Below are positions 9,137 to 18,227 of a stretch of 64,000 nt of DNA, piece by piece; within the stretch, counting starts at the first letter, position 1, and each line of letters begins with the position of its first letter. The notes under the pieces are model-generated. The model searched no databases, had not been told where the DNA came from, and was given only the letters and a program-made list of their open reading frames with translations. Source of the DNA: Pseudomonas fluvialis (lineage in GTDB: Bacteria > Pseudomonadota > Gammaproteobacteria > Pseudomonadales > Pseudomonadaceae); assembly GCF_014207935.1 (NCBI RefSeq), contig NZ_JACHLL010000001.1, positions 186,001 to 250,000 on the forward strand, written 5' to 3'. The position numbers were made by a program, and so were the translations under genes.

Positions 9137-10300
9137 TTACAGGTAATAGGCCTTCAATGGCGGGAAGCCGTTGAACTCCACCGCGCTGTAGCTGGTGGTG
9201 TAGGCACCGGTGGACAGCCAGTACAGGCGGTCGCCGATCGACAGGTTGAGCGGCAGGCCGTACTTGTAGTTCTCGTACATGATGTCGGCGCTGTCGCAGG
9301 TCGGGCCGGCGATCACCACTTCTTCCATCTCGCCCTTCTTCTCGGTCCAGATCGGGAACTTGATCGACTCGTCCATGGTTTCGATCAAGCCGCTGAACTT
9401 GCCCACATCGACATACACCCAGCGCTCCACGGCGGTACGCGACTTGCGCGCGACCAGAACCACTTCACTGACCAGGATGCCGGCGTTGGCGATCAGTGAG
9501 CGGCCCGGCTCGAGGATGATTTCCGGGAGGTCGTCACCGAAGTCTTCCTTGAGGAAGCGGATGATTTCCTCGGCGTAGGTTTCCAGGCTATTGGTGCGGG
9601 TGATGTAGTTGGCCGGGAAGCCGCCACCCATGTTGATCAGCTTGAGTTCGATGCCGTCTTCTTCCTTGAGGCGCTCGAAGATCACCTTGACCTTGGCGAT
9701 GGCCGCGTCCCACACGGAGATGTCGCGCTGCTGGCTGCCCACGTGGAAGGACAGGCCGTAGGGCACCAAGCCCAGGTCGCGAGCAAGGATCAGCAGGTCC
9801 ATGGCCATGTCGGTCTGGCAGCCGAACTTGCGCGACAGCGGCCAGTCAGCCGTGGTCGAGCCCTCAGTGAGGATACGCACATAGACCTTCGAGCCCGGCG
9901 CGGCCTTGGCGATGTTGCGCAGGTCCGCCTCGGAGTCGGTGGCGTACAGACGCACGCCCTTCTCGTAGAAGTAGCGGATGTCCTTGGATTTCTTGATGGT
10001 GTTGCCGTAGCTGATGCGCTCCGGGCCGACACCGGTGGCCAGCACCTTGTCCAGCTCATAGATGGAGGCGATGTCGAAGTTCGAACCCTTGTCGCGCAGC
10101 AGCTCGATGATCTCGACGGCCGGGTTGGCCTTGACCGCGTAGTACACCTTGGCGAATTCGAAACCGGCACGCAGGTCGTCGTAGGCCTGGCCGATGATCG
10201 CGGTGTCGATCACCACGAAGGGGGTTTCTTGCTTGTCGGCGAAAGCCTTCATTTTCTGGAAGGTTTCGCGCGGGTAGTAGTCTTCGACCTTGATCGGCAT
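9137..10300 (-). CDS. speC: Ornithine decarboxylase, fold-III (alanine racemase-like) type
   Basis: A PLP-dependent decarboxylase of 387 residues that makes putrescine from L-ornithine, the first step of polyamine synthesis. It belongs to the eukaryote-like fold-III group rather than the large fold-I bacterial SpeC. The PLP lysine is in VYYAVKANP (K57), the phosphate-binding region is ILEPGRSL, and the catalytic cysteine is in AGPTCDSAD (C335). The size and C-terminus LKAYYL fit the Pseudomonas PA4519-type enzyme. The ATG at 10300 follows GGAG. Some members also accept lysine, which sequence reading alone cannot exclude. It stands alone between a terminator and a long leader. Confidence 0.93.
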   Translation of the reverse strand: MPIKVEDYYPRETFQKMKAFADKQETPFVVIDTAIIGQAYDDLRAGFEFAKVYYAVKANPAVEIIELLRDKGSNFDIASIYELDKVLATGVGPERISYGNTIKKSKDIRYFYEKGVRLYATDSEADLRNIAKAAPGSKVYVRILTEGSTTADWPLSRKFGCQTDMAMDLLILARDLGLVPYGLSFHVGSQQRDISVWDAAIAKVKVIFERLKEEDGIELKLINMGGGFPANYITRTNSLETYAEEIIRFLKEDFGDDLPEIILEPGRSLIANAGILVSEVVLVARKSRTAVERWVYVDVGKFSGLIETMDESIKFPIWTEKKGEMEEVVIAGPTCDSADIMYENYKYGLPLNLSIGDRLYWLSTGAYTTSYSAVEFNGFPPLKAYYL

Positions 10301-10724
10301 GCAGGGAACTCCAAATGGCTAAGGCAAGCTATGGGTGCTTAACAGGGATGTTGGCTCGTCGAAGAGCCGCGAACGTCTAATCCGTTTCCCCACTTTGGTT
10401 CGCCTACTTCCCAAGGCATGTCGCCGAGTACCCTGCGGGTCTCTCGTCGTCAGTACTTGAGCCGGATGGATCGTTTCCAGCATGGACGTTCGGGCGCGAA
10501 CTTTAGGACCATGAGCCCTACAGATCAATCAAAAATTGCCGCCTTTTTGCACCCGGTTGTCGCCTGCTCGATTGCCTGTTTTCGATCCTTAACAAAACGT
10601 CCGGAATGCTGCACAAACCGGGGATTTCACCCACTTTCCGAGCGGGCGCCGCGAGGCTCGGCTTTACCGGTATAATCGCCGCCTTTTTTGACAAACTGAC
10701 TACTCAGTCGACAGGTTTCCCAGC
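10301..10724. other. 424-bp divergent intergenic region between speC and prfC
   Basis: No confident gene is present. On the minus strand a 69-codon ORF (10319-10528) ends 18 bp before speC; it is very arginine-rich and I do not accept it as proven. A small hairpin (GGCTC/GAGCC, 10353-10368) lies in the presumed speC leader. On the plus strand a TATAAT at 10671-10676 could be the -10 element of prfC, but I see no good -35 at the right distance. Confidence 0.5.
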
Positions 10725-12308
<1,584 letters not shown>

Positions 12309-12318
12309 GCCCTAGCGA

Positions 12319-12349
12319 AGCCGAGCATAAGCATATGCTCGGCTTTTGC
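12319..12349 (+). terminator. Terminator after prfC
   Basis: GCCGAGCAT pairs with ATGCTCGGC around a 6-base loop and is followed by TTTT, 10 bp after the prfC stop. Confidence 0.8.
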
Positions 12350-12428
12350 CGCGACGATTCGAGCAGCACACTTCCCACGGACAAGGCACTGGCTTAGGCT
12401 GGTCACTCAACCTACAGGGAGTAGTTCC

Positions 12429-12752
12429 ATGCGCACGATGCTCTTCACCGCCTTAAGCCTGCTCGCCAGCCACAGCCTGGCCGGAGTGGAAATCCGCCAA
12501 CCTTACTGGTACGTGCAACTGGCCTGCGAAGGCTACAGCCAGTGCTTTGCCTCCAGTAACGGCAGCTACAGCGCCAACCAAGCCTCGGCGCGCCGCTTTG
12601 ATGACCCAGGAAAGGCGCAACGCTTCGTCGACAGCTTCACCAGCAGCATACGCGACAAGTCACCGCAGATCGTTCAAGGCTTCGACAGCAAGTGCGTAAA
12701 TGAGACTGAAGCTCGTCGCCTGCAGCTCTCCGGCAGCTCTTGCCAGCCCTGA
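12429..12752 (+). CDS. Small secreted cysteine-containing hypothetical protein
   Basis: I do not recognise this 107-residue protein. It has a clear signal peptide (MRTMLFTALSLLASHSLA, cleavage near residue 18) and a mature part with four cysteines (C33, C39, C89, C105) that could make two disulfides, so it is probably periplasmic or secreted. GGGAG lies 7 bp before the ATG, which supports a real gene. It follows the prfC terminator by about 80 bp and ends 4 bp before the TatD start, suggesting co-transcription with tatD. No catalytic motif is seen. Confidence 0.65.
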   Translation: MRTMLFTALSLLASHSLAGVEIRQPYWYVQLACEGYSQCFASSNGSYSANQASARRFDDPGKAQRFVDSFTSSIRDKSPQIVQGFDSKCVNETEARRLQLSGSSCQP

Positions 12753-12756
12753 TGCA

Positions 12757-13539
12757 ATGCACCTGATCGACACCCACACCCACCTCGACTTTCCTGAGTT
12801 CGACGCCGACCGCGCAGCACTGCTAACGCGCAGTCGTGCACTGGGGGTCGAGCGCCTGGTGCTGCTCGGCGTCTACCAGGCCAACTGGCAACGCCTGTGG
12901 GATCAGGTGCAGCAGGAGGATGGCCTGTACGCCGCTTTCGGTCTGCACCCGGTCTACCTTGACCAGCATCAGCCCGAGCACCTGCAGGAGCTGCGCGACT
13001 GGCTGCAGCGCCTGGCGGACAACCCCAGGCTCTGCGCAGTGGGCGAGATCGGCCTGGACTACTTTCTCGAACAACTGGACCGCACGCGGCAACAACAGCT
13101 GCTCGAGACGCAGCTGAAACTCGCCATCGAGTTCGAGCTTCCCGCCCTGCTGCATGTACGCCGCGCTCATGCGGCAACCATCGCGACGCTGAAACGCTTC
13201 AAACCAGCACGCGGCGGCATCATCCACGCCTTCGCTGGCAGCCTTGAAGAAGCCCGCGAATACCTCAAGCTCGGTTTCAAACTCGGCCTGGGCGGCGCGC
13301 CCACCTGGCCGCAGGCGCTGCACCTGCGCAAGGTAGTGGCGCAACTGCCGCTGGAGTCCATCGTGCTGGAAACCGACGCCCCGGACATGGCGCCCGTGAT
13401 GTTTGCCGGCCAGCGCAACAGCCCTGAGCATCTGCCGGCGATCTGCTCCGCCCTGGCCGAGCTGCGCGGCATCCCGGCTGAAGAGCTGGCCCTGGCCAGT
13501 ACGCGCAACGCCTGCGAACTGTTCCGCTGGCCGATCTGA
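12757..13539 (+). CDS. TatD-family metal-dependent hydrolase
   Basis: A 260-residue TIM-barrel metallohydrolase of the TatD family, whose members are Mg-dependent 3'-5' exonucleases or uncharacterised DNases. Metal-binding motifs are visible: DTHTHLD near the N-terminus, GEIGLDY, LHVRRAH, IIHAFAGS and ETDAPDM near the C-terminus. I choose the ATG at 12757, because family members begin with a short Met-x-IDTHTH; the upstream in-frame ATG at 12700 would overlap the previous gene by a wide margin. The ribosome site is weak, which fits coupling to the preceding small gene. Which TatD subgroup it belongs to cannot be fixed by eye. Confidence 0.9.
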   Translation: MHLIDTHTHLDFPEFDADRAALLTRSRALGVERLVLLGVYQANWQRLWDQVQQEDGLYAAFGLHPVYLDQHQPEHLQELRDWLQRLADNPRLCAVGEIGLDYFLEQLDRTRQQQLLETQLKLAIEFELPALLHVRRAHAATIATLKRFKPARGGIIHAFAGSLEEAREYLKLGFKLGLGGAPTWPQALHLRKVVAQLPLESIVLETDAPDMAPVMFAGQRNSPEHLPAICSALAELRGIPAEELALASTRNACELFRWPI

Positions 13540-13546
13540 CCGGCAT

Positions 13547-13576
13547 GAAAAAGCCCGCACAATGGCGGGCTTTTTC
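13547..13576. terminator. Bidirectional terminator between tatD and the chemoreceptor gene
   Basis: GAAAAAGCCCGC pairs perfectly with GCGGGCTTTTTC around a 6-base loop. It lies between convergent genes, and the flanking A and T tracts allow it to end both transcripts. Confidence 0.9.
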
Positions 13577-13590
13577 AGCGCAACGCGAGG

Positions 13591-15627
13591 TCAGTGGCGG
13601 CGCACCTTGAACGCACCGATGAACTGCTTGAGCTGGGCCACCTGCGCCGACAGCTCGCGGCTGGCCTGCTCGGTCTGACTGGAGCCTTCGGCCGTGCGCT
13701 CGCCGGCCTGGTTGATCTGCACAATATTCTGGTCGATGTCGTGCGCCACGGCCGTCTGTTCCTCGGCCGCGGCGGCAATCTGCTGGTTCTGGTCGACGAT
13801 CATGCCCACCGCGCCGAGAATATTCTCCAGCGCCTGCTGCACCTGCCCAGACTGATTGACCGTGCCATCGGCCATCTGGTGACTGACATTCATGGCCTTC
13901 ACCGCGGCACCGACACCTCCCTGCAGCTTGGCAATCATCTGCTCGATCTCCTCGGTGGACTGCTGAGTGCGCTTGGCCAGAGTGCGCACCTCGTCGGCCA
14001 CCACGGCAAAGCCGCGGCCCTGTTCGCCGGCACGCGCCGCCTCGATGGCGGCATTGAGGGCCAGGAGGTTGGTCTGTTCAGCAATGCCCTTGATCACTTC
14101 CAGCACCCGACTGATAGAGGCGCTATCGGCCGCCAGCTGGTTGATGACCGCCACGGACTGATCGATCTCGGCCGCCAGACGACGGATGCTGCCGACCTGA
14201 TTCTCGACCAGGCTGCGGCCACTGACGGTCTCGTCGTTGACGCTCTGCGCACTCTGCACCGCCGCCGCCGCGCTGCGCGCCACCTCCTGAGCGGTGGCCG
14301 ACATCTGATTCATGGCCGTAGCCACCTGTTCGATCTGCCCGCGCTGTTCATAGACCGCCTGGTTGCTCTCGCCGGAGACAAGTTCGACACGATCCGCCTG
14401 GCGCTCCACCTCGATCACTGTCTGGCCAACGATATCGATCAGGTCGTGAATCTTCGCCACGGTGTCGTTGAATACCTGACCCAGCTCGCCCAGCTCATCC
14501 TGGCTCTGCGCCTTGAAACCGACGGTCATGTCGCCGGCCGCCACCTTGTCCATCACCTGACCAAGGGTCTTCAAGGTGCTGCGGGTGGACACATAGAAGC
14601 CGCCATACAGATAGACAATGACCAGGAACACCAGCACCAGCGCCACCACCAGCAGGACGGTATCGGTACGTTTCGCAGCCAGACGTGTCTCCAGAACCGA
14701 GCGCAACAGCTCAACGGAGGCATCATTCAGGGCATAGGTCTTTTCCAGATGGGCGCTGACCTGCTCGAAATAGCCCTGCCAGGGCTGATCCAGGCTGTCG
14801 GCAACGATGATCTGGTCTTCGAAGAAGGTGGAAACCTCCTTCAGGCTGTTCAGGCTGTCCTCAGCCTTGGACGACAGCGCCGCCTTGGCTTCACCGCCCG
14901 CCAGTGCCTCTTTCAGGCGTACCGAGTACTCGCCCTGCAGCTTCTCCAGCTGCAGCAGCAGGTCATCCATCTTGGTGCTGGATGATGAGTTGAGAAACCC
15001 CTGCGCTAGGGAGTAAGCCCCCACAGCCCGGCCCACGGCGATATTGGCAGTCACCTGCGGGGTGAAACCCGTGATCAGCTCGGTCAGTTGGCGTACATCG
15101 GCGCGGCCGTCCTGGCTAAGACCGGCCTGGGCGGCGACGTATTTTAGAAACACCTGGGAACTGCCCAGCTGCTTCTCCACTGCGCCGGTCTTGCTCTGCA
15201 GCGAGGTTTCCGCACGCACGGCCTTGAGTGCCTGGAGCAGGGCATCACGCTTGCTGTTGAAGTCCTCAATTTCCGCCGGGTGATGGGAAACCGACTGCAT
15301 CTCCTCCACGCGCTGAATCAGCCCCTGCTCCAGCTTGGTGATTTGCGTCTCGATGTCCCCGGCCTTGCCGGACTGCCCGACCATGGCATTGACCTGCACC
15401 AGGTCATTGAGGGTTTCCAGATCGCGCCGCAATTGCAGGCTGGAAGACAACAGGTCGAGACTTTCCAGCTCGGACTTGGTGTTCTGGTATTGCGTGTAGG
15501 AGTCGCTCACCAGGTAATAGTTGGTAATGCCCATGGGCAGGAAGAACATGACGCTAATCAGACTGAACTTCATACCAAAGCTCAGACGATTCATCAGTGC
15601 GATAGCCGGATACAACACGGTCTTCAC
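13591..15627 (-). CDS. Methyl-accepting chemotaxis protein
   Basis: A 678-residue chemoreceptor. It has a short cytoplasmic N-terminus, a first membrane helix near residues 18-38, a periplasmic domain of about 280 residues predicted to be all-helical, a second membrane helix ([19 protein letters not shown], about residues 325-345), a HAMP domain and a cytoplasmic signalling domain with the hairpin-tip segment [20 protein letters not shown]. The large helical sensor suggests an HBM-type ligand domain; the ligand is unknown. The start is a GTG after AGGAG. It matches the position and type of P. aeruginosa PA4520, near speC and ampDE. There is no C-terminal CheR-binding pentapeptide. Confidence 0.92.
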   Translation of the reverse strand: MKTVLYPAIALMNRLSFGMKFSLISVMFFLPMGITNYYLVSDSYTQYQNTKSELESLDLLSSSLQLRRDLETLNDLVQVNAMVGQSGKAGDIETQITKLEQGLIQRVEEMQSVSHHPAEIEDFNSKRDALLQALKAVRAETSLQSKTGAVEKQLGSSQVFLKYVAAQAGLSQDGRADVRQLTELITGFTPQVTANIAVGRAVGAYSLAQGFLNSSSSTKMDDLLLQLEKLQGEYSVRLKEALAGGEAKAALSSKAEDSLNSLKEVSTFFEDQIIVADSLDQPWQGYFEQVSAHLEKTYALNDASVELLRSVLETRLAAKRTDTVLLVVALVLVFLVIVYLYGGFYVSTRSTLKTLGQVMDKVAAGDMTVGFKAQSQDELGELGQVFNDTVAKIHDLIDIVGQTVIEVERQADRVELVSGESNQAVYEQRGQIEQVATAMNQMSATAQEVARSAAAAVQSAQSVNDETVSGRSLVENQVGSIRRLAAEIDQSVAVINQLAADSASISRVLEVIKGIAEQTNLLALNAAIEAARAGEQGRGFAVVADEVRTLAKRTQQSTEEIEQMIAKLQGGVGAAVKAMNVSHQMADGTVNQSGQVQQALENILGAVGMIVDQNQQIAAAAEEQTAVAHDIDQNIVQINQAGERTAEGSSQTEQASRELSAQVAQLKQFIGAFKVRRH

Positions 15628-15837
15628 GAGACGTCTCCTGTTATTTTTCTACGCCCGCCCAAGGGGCAAAGCCATTCTGGCACGTCGGCATGGGATAAAG
15701 CTGAAGCGGCAGACATGCGGACACTGCCATCAGGCTCTCTGATAGCCACCCATCAAAAGGCATAATGCCATCATTACTTTCTGGTAAGGCCGTCATCAAC
15801 AATTATCGGCCCCCGTTTGCGGAACTTAAGGTGCAGC

Positions 15838-16731
15838 ATGAACAACTCGTTACGGCTCGGTATAGACCTTGGCGGCACCAAGATCGAAATCATAGCTCTG
15901 GCCCCAGACGGTCGCGAACTGCTGCGCCAGCGCTGCCCGACTCCCGGCGGAGACTATGCAGCCACACTGGCCGCCATCGCCCACTTGGTCAGCCAGTGCG
16001 AACAGCAGCTCGGCCAGCACGGCAGCCTGGGCATTGCCATTCCCGGCACGCGCTCGGCCGACCATGGCCGCATCAAAAACGCCAACTCCACCTGCCTCAA
16101 CGGCCAACTGCTGCAGGAAGATCTGCAGACTCTGCTGCAGCGCCCCATCCGCCTGGCCAATGACGCTGACTGCCTCGCCGTCTCCGAGGCCTGCGACGGC
16201 GCCGCAGCCGGTGCGAAAACGGTCTTTGCAGTGATTATAGGCACAGGCGTGGGCGGTGGCCTGATCATCAACGGACAACTGTTGCAGGGGCCGAACGGCA
16301 TCAGTGGCGAATGGGGTCACAACCCCCTGCCCTGGCGCTCAGCAAGCGATGGCGAACCACGTCGCTGTTATTGCGGCAAGCAGGATTGCATCGAGACCTT
16401 TCTCAGCGGACCGGGCTGGGCGGTTCGCAGCGGCCTGCTGGGAGATGCGCGCAGCCTGGTGCAGCGCGCGCAGCAAGGCGAAGAGAAGGCCGTGCAGGCA
16501 CAGCAACGCTATTACGATCAACTCGCACGCGCCCTGGCCAGCGTGATCAACATCGTCGACCCCGAGGTGATCGTCCTCGGTGGCGGACTCTCCAACATCG
16601 CCGCGCTGTACCACGAAGTACCGCCGCTGCTGGCTCGCTACGTCTTCTCCGATCAGGTCAACACGCGTCTGGTACAGGCTCGCCACGGCGACTCCAGCGG
16701 CGTTCGGGGCGCCGCCTGGCTGTGGCAATAG
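15838..16731 (+). CDS. mak: ROK-family fructokinase (Mak-like)
   Basis: A 297-residue sugar kinase of the ROK family. The ATP-binding motif GIDLGGTKIEI is at the N-terminus. The NANSTCLNG and LANDADCLAVSEA stretches match the E. coli manno(fructo)kinase Mak very closely, and the zinc-binding loop CYCGKQDCIETFLSGPG and the C-terminal HGDSSGVRGAAWLW are also Mak-like. It should phosphorylate fructose to fructose 6-phosphate using ATP, possibly also mannose or glucose. The ATG at 15838 lies after AAGG. It is transcribed alone, divergent from the chemoreceptor and convergent with ampE, with only 4 bp to the ampE stop. Confidence 0.88.
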   Translation: MNNSLRLGIDLGGTKIEIIALAPDGRELLRQRCPTPGGDYAATLAAIAHLVSQCEQQLGQHGSLGIAIPGTRSADHGRIKNANSTCLNGQLLQEDLQTLLQRPIRLANDADCLAVSEACDGAAAGAKTVFAVIIGTGVGGGLIINGQLLQGPNGISGEWGHNPLPWRSASDGEPRRCYCGKQDCIETFLSGPGWAVRSGLLGDARSLVQRAQQGEEKAVQAQQRYYDQLARALASVINIVDPEVIVLGGGLSNIAALYHEVPPLLARYVFSDQVNTRLVQARHGDSSGVRGAAWLWQ

Positions 16732-16735
16732 CCGG

Positions 16736-17563
16736 TCAGATCAGCAGCAACCACACCGCCCAGGCGGCGTACCAGAGCATGGCTGCGCGAATCAGCAGTT
16801 GCCACAACTGATCCAGCGTGGCGACCCCATCAGAAGCATTGCCGGCGTCGCTCAGATCAGCTGCCGCCTGACCGCTGACCGCCACCAGCCCCGCGGCACC
16901 GGCCTGCCAGTTGAGCAGATCATGCAGCAGCACCCTGCCAACCGCGGTGAAATCCCCCACCAGCGCGAAGGCGCCCGCAAGCAAACGCACCGGCAGCCAA
17001 TCCAGTGCATGACGCCACATGCTCACCTGCTGGTGCAGTGCCGGGCTAGCCGCATGCTCCTCCAGCAGGGCCAGCAGGCGATAGGCCAACGCAAACACAG
17101 GCCCCGCAAGGGCGTACCAGAAGATCACCGCAAAGAAACTCTGATAGGCCTGCCAGAGCAGATGTACCTGCACCTGCCCCAGCAACGACGACTCACCTTC
17201 GGCAGCAAGACCGAGGTCGCGCTGCATGGCCAGATAGGCTGCCTCCCGATCGCCGCGCCGCCAGGCATCGCGAAACGGCCCCAGCGAGGCCATTACGTCA
17301 CCGCGCCCCAGGGCGTACACCAGCACAAGCAAATGCACCGGCAGAGCCAGCCAGCCGTAGGCCACCGACTGCAACAGCCACAGCAGCAGCGCCAACAACA
17401 GCATCGGTAACAGCACCAGTCGCAGCAGTTGCCAGGTATCACCAGCCTGCGTTGTCTCAAGGCCGCGCAGCTGGCGCAACCACCAACCATCCTGCTGAAT
17501 TCGCTGGCGCAGGGCAGAAAACTTCTCGACCCAGATAACCAGCAACATCACCAGAAAACTCAT
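16736..17563 (-). CDS. ampE: AmpE-like inner-membrane protein
   Basis: An integral membrane protein of 275 residues with several hydrophobic segments (LVLLPMLLLALLLWLLQSVAYGW, YALAGPVFALAYRLLALL, AAMLWYAAWAVWLLLI). It is the usual partner of AmpD and starts inside the ampD stop (ATGA overlap). AmpE has been proposed as a signalling membrane component in beta-lactamase induction, but its biochemical role is not settled; it shares distant likeness with CobD/CbiB-type membrane proteins. Its C-terminal end faces mak tail to tail. Confidence 0.9.
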   Translation of the reverse strand: MSFLVMLLVIWVEKFSALRQRIQQDGWWLRQLRGLETTQAGDTWQLLRLVLLPMLLLALLLWLLQSVAYGWLALPVHLLVLVYALGRGDVMASLGPFRDAWRRGDREAAYLAMQRDLGLAAEGESSLLGQVQVHLLWQAYQSFFAVIFWYALAGPVFALAYRLLALLEEHAASPALHQQVSMWRHALDWLPVRLLAGAFALVGDFTAVGRVLLHDLLNWQAGAAGLVAVSGQAAADLSDAGNASDGVATLDQLWQLLIRAAMLWYAAWAVWLLLI

Positions 17564-18132
17564 TGACTGCTCTCCTCTTGTGGCAACCCGGCAAAATACT
17601 GCTTCCAGTCAAATGCAGGCCCCGGATCGGTCTTGCGCTGCGGTGCGATATCGCTGTGTCCACAGATTCGCTGACGCGTCAGCAGGGGATAGGCGCTCAG
17701 CAACTGATTCGTCAGTTTCTGCAGCGTGGCATATTGCGCCGCGGTATAGGGCAGATCATCCGTACCCTCCAACTCGATGCCCAGGGAAAAGTCGTTGCAG
17801 CCCTCACGCCCGGCAAAGCTGGAAACGCCGGCATGCCAGGCCCGCTCGCGGCAGGATACAAACTGGGTCAGGCTACCGTCACGCTCGATCAGAAAGTGCG
17901 CCGACACGCGCAATTCGGCAATGCTGGCGAAGTAGGGATGCGCATCGCTGGGAAGCTGATTCTGGAAGAACTGCTGCACGCGCCCACTACCGAACTCCCC
18001 TGGCGGCAGGCTGATGTTGTGAATCACCAGCAGGGACACTTCGTCCACAGGACGGCTATTACAGTTCGGCGACGGGCAATGAATAGCTCCTGCTACCCAC
18101 CCGCTGTCGATATCCAGATGCAGCTCAGTCAC
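17560..18132 (-). CDS. ampD: 1,6-anhydro-N-acetylmuramyl-L-alanine amidase
   Basis: A cytoplasmic zinc amidase that removes the stem peptide from 1,6-anhydro-muropeptides in cell-wall recycling, and so controls AmpR-dependent beta-lactamase induction. The zinc ligands are in LLVIHNISLPPG (H38), in AWHAGVS or nearby, and in GHSDIAPQRKTDPG; the CNDFSLGIELEGTD stretch is diagnostic. I choose GTG at 18132 (190 residues), which follows AGGA and gives the DSGWVxGxxHCPSPN N-terminus seen in P. aeruginosa; the longer frame from 18183 has no match. It is translationally coupled to ampE. Confidence 0.94.
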   Translation of the reverse strand: MTELHLDIDSGWVAGAIHCPSPNCNSRPVDEVSLLVIHNISLPPGEFGSGRVQQFFQNQLPSDAHPYFASIAELRVSAHFLIERDGSLTQFVSCRERAWHAGVSSFAGREGCNDFSLGIELEGTDDLPYTAAQYATLQKLTNQLLSAYPLLTRQRICGHSDIAPQRKTDPGPAFDWKQYFAGLPQEESSQ

Positions 18133-18186
18133 ACGTATTCCTGCCGCAAGAAAAGCGCGAGGATAACAGAGTGCGCCAGCCATAAA

Positions 18187-18217
18187 TGCAAACGCCCGGC
18201 AGTACCGGGCGTTTGCA
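18187..18217. terminator. Hairpin between the DUF1631 gene and ampD
   Basis: TGCAAACGCCCGG pairs perfectly with CCGGGCGTTTGCA around a 5-base loop, 10 bp after the DUF1631 stop. The T tract is short, but the 13-bp stem is strong. Confidence 0.7.
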
Positions 18218-18227
18218 AGAGCTGCGT

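Noticed and set aside
10319-10528. 69-codon ORF before speC as a definite gene
   Set aside because: No good ribosome site and strongly biased composition; kept only as a leader-region question.
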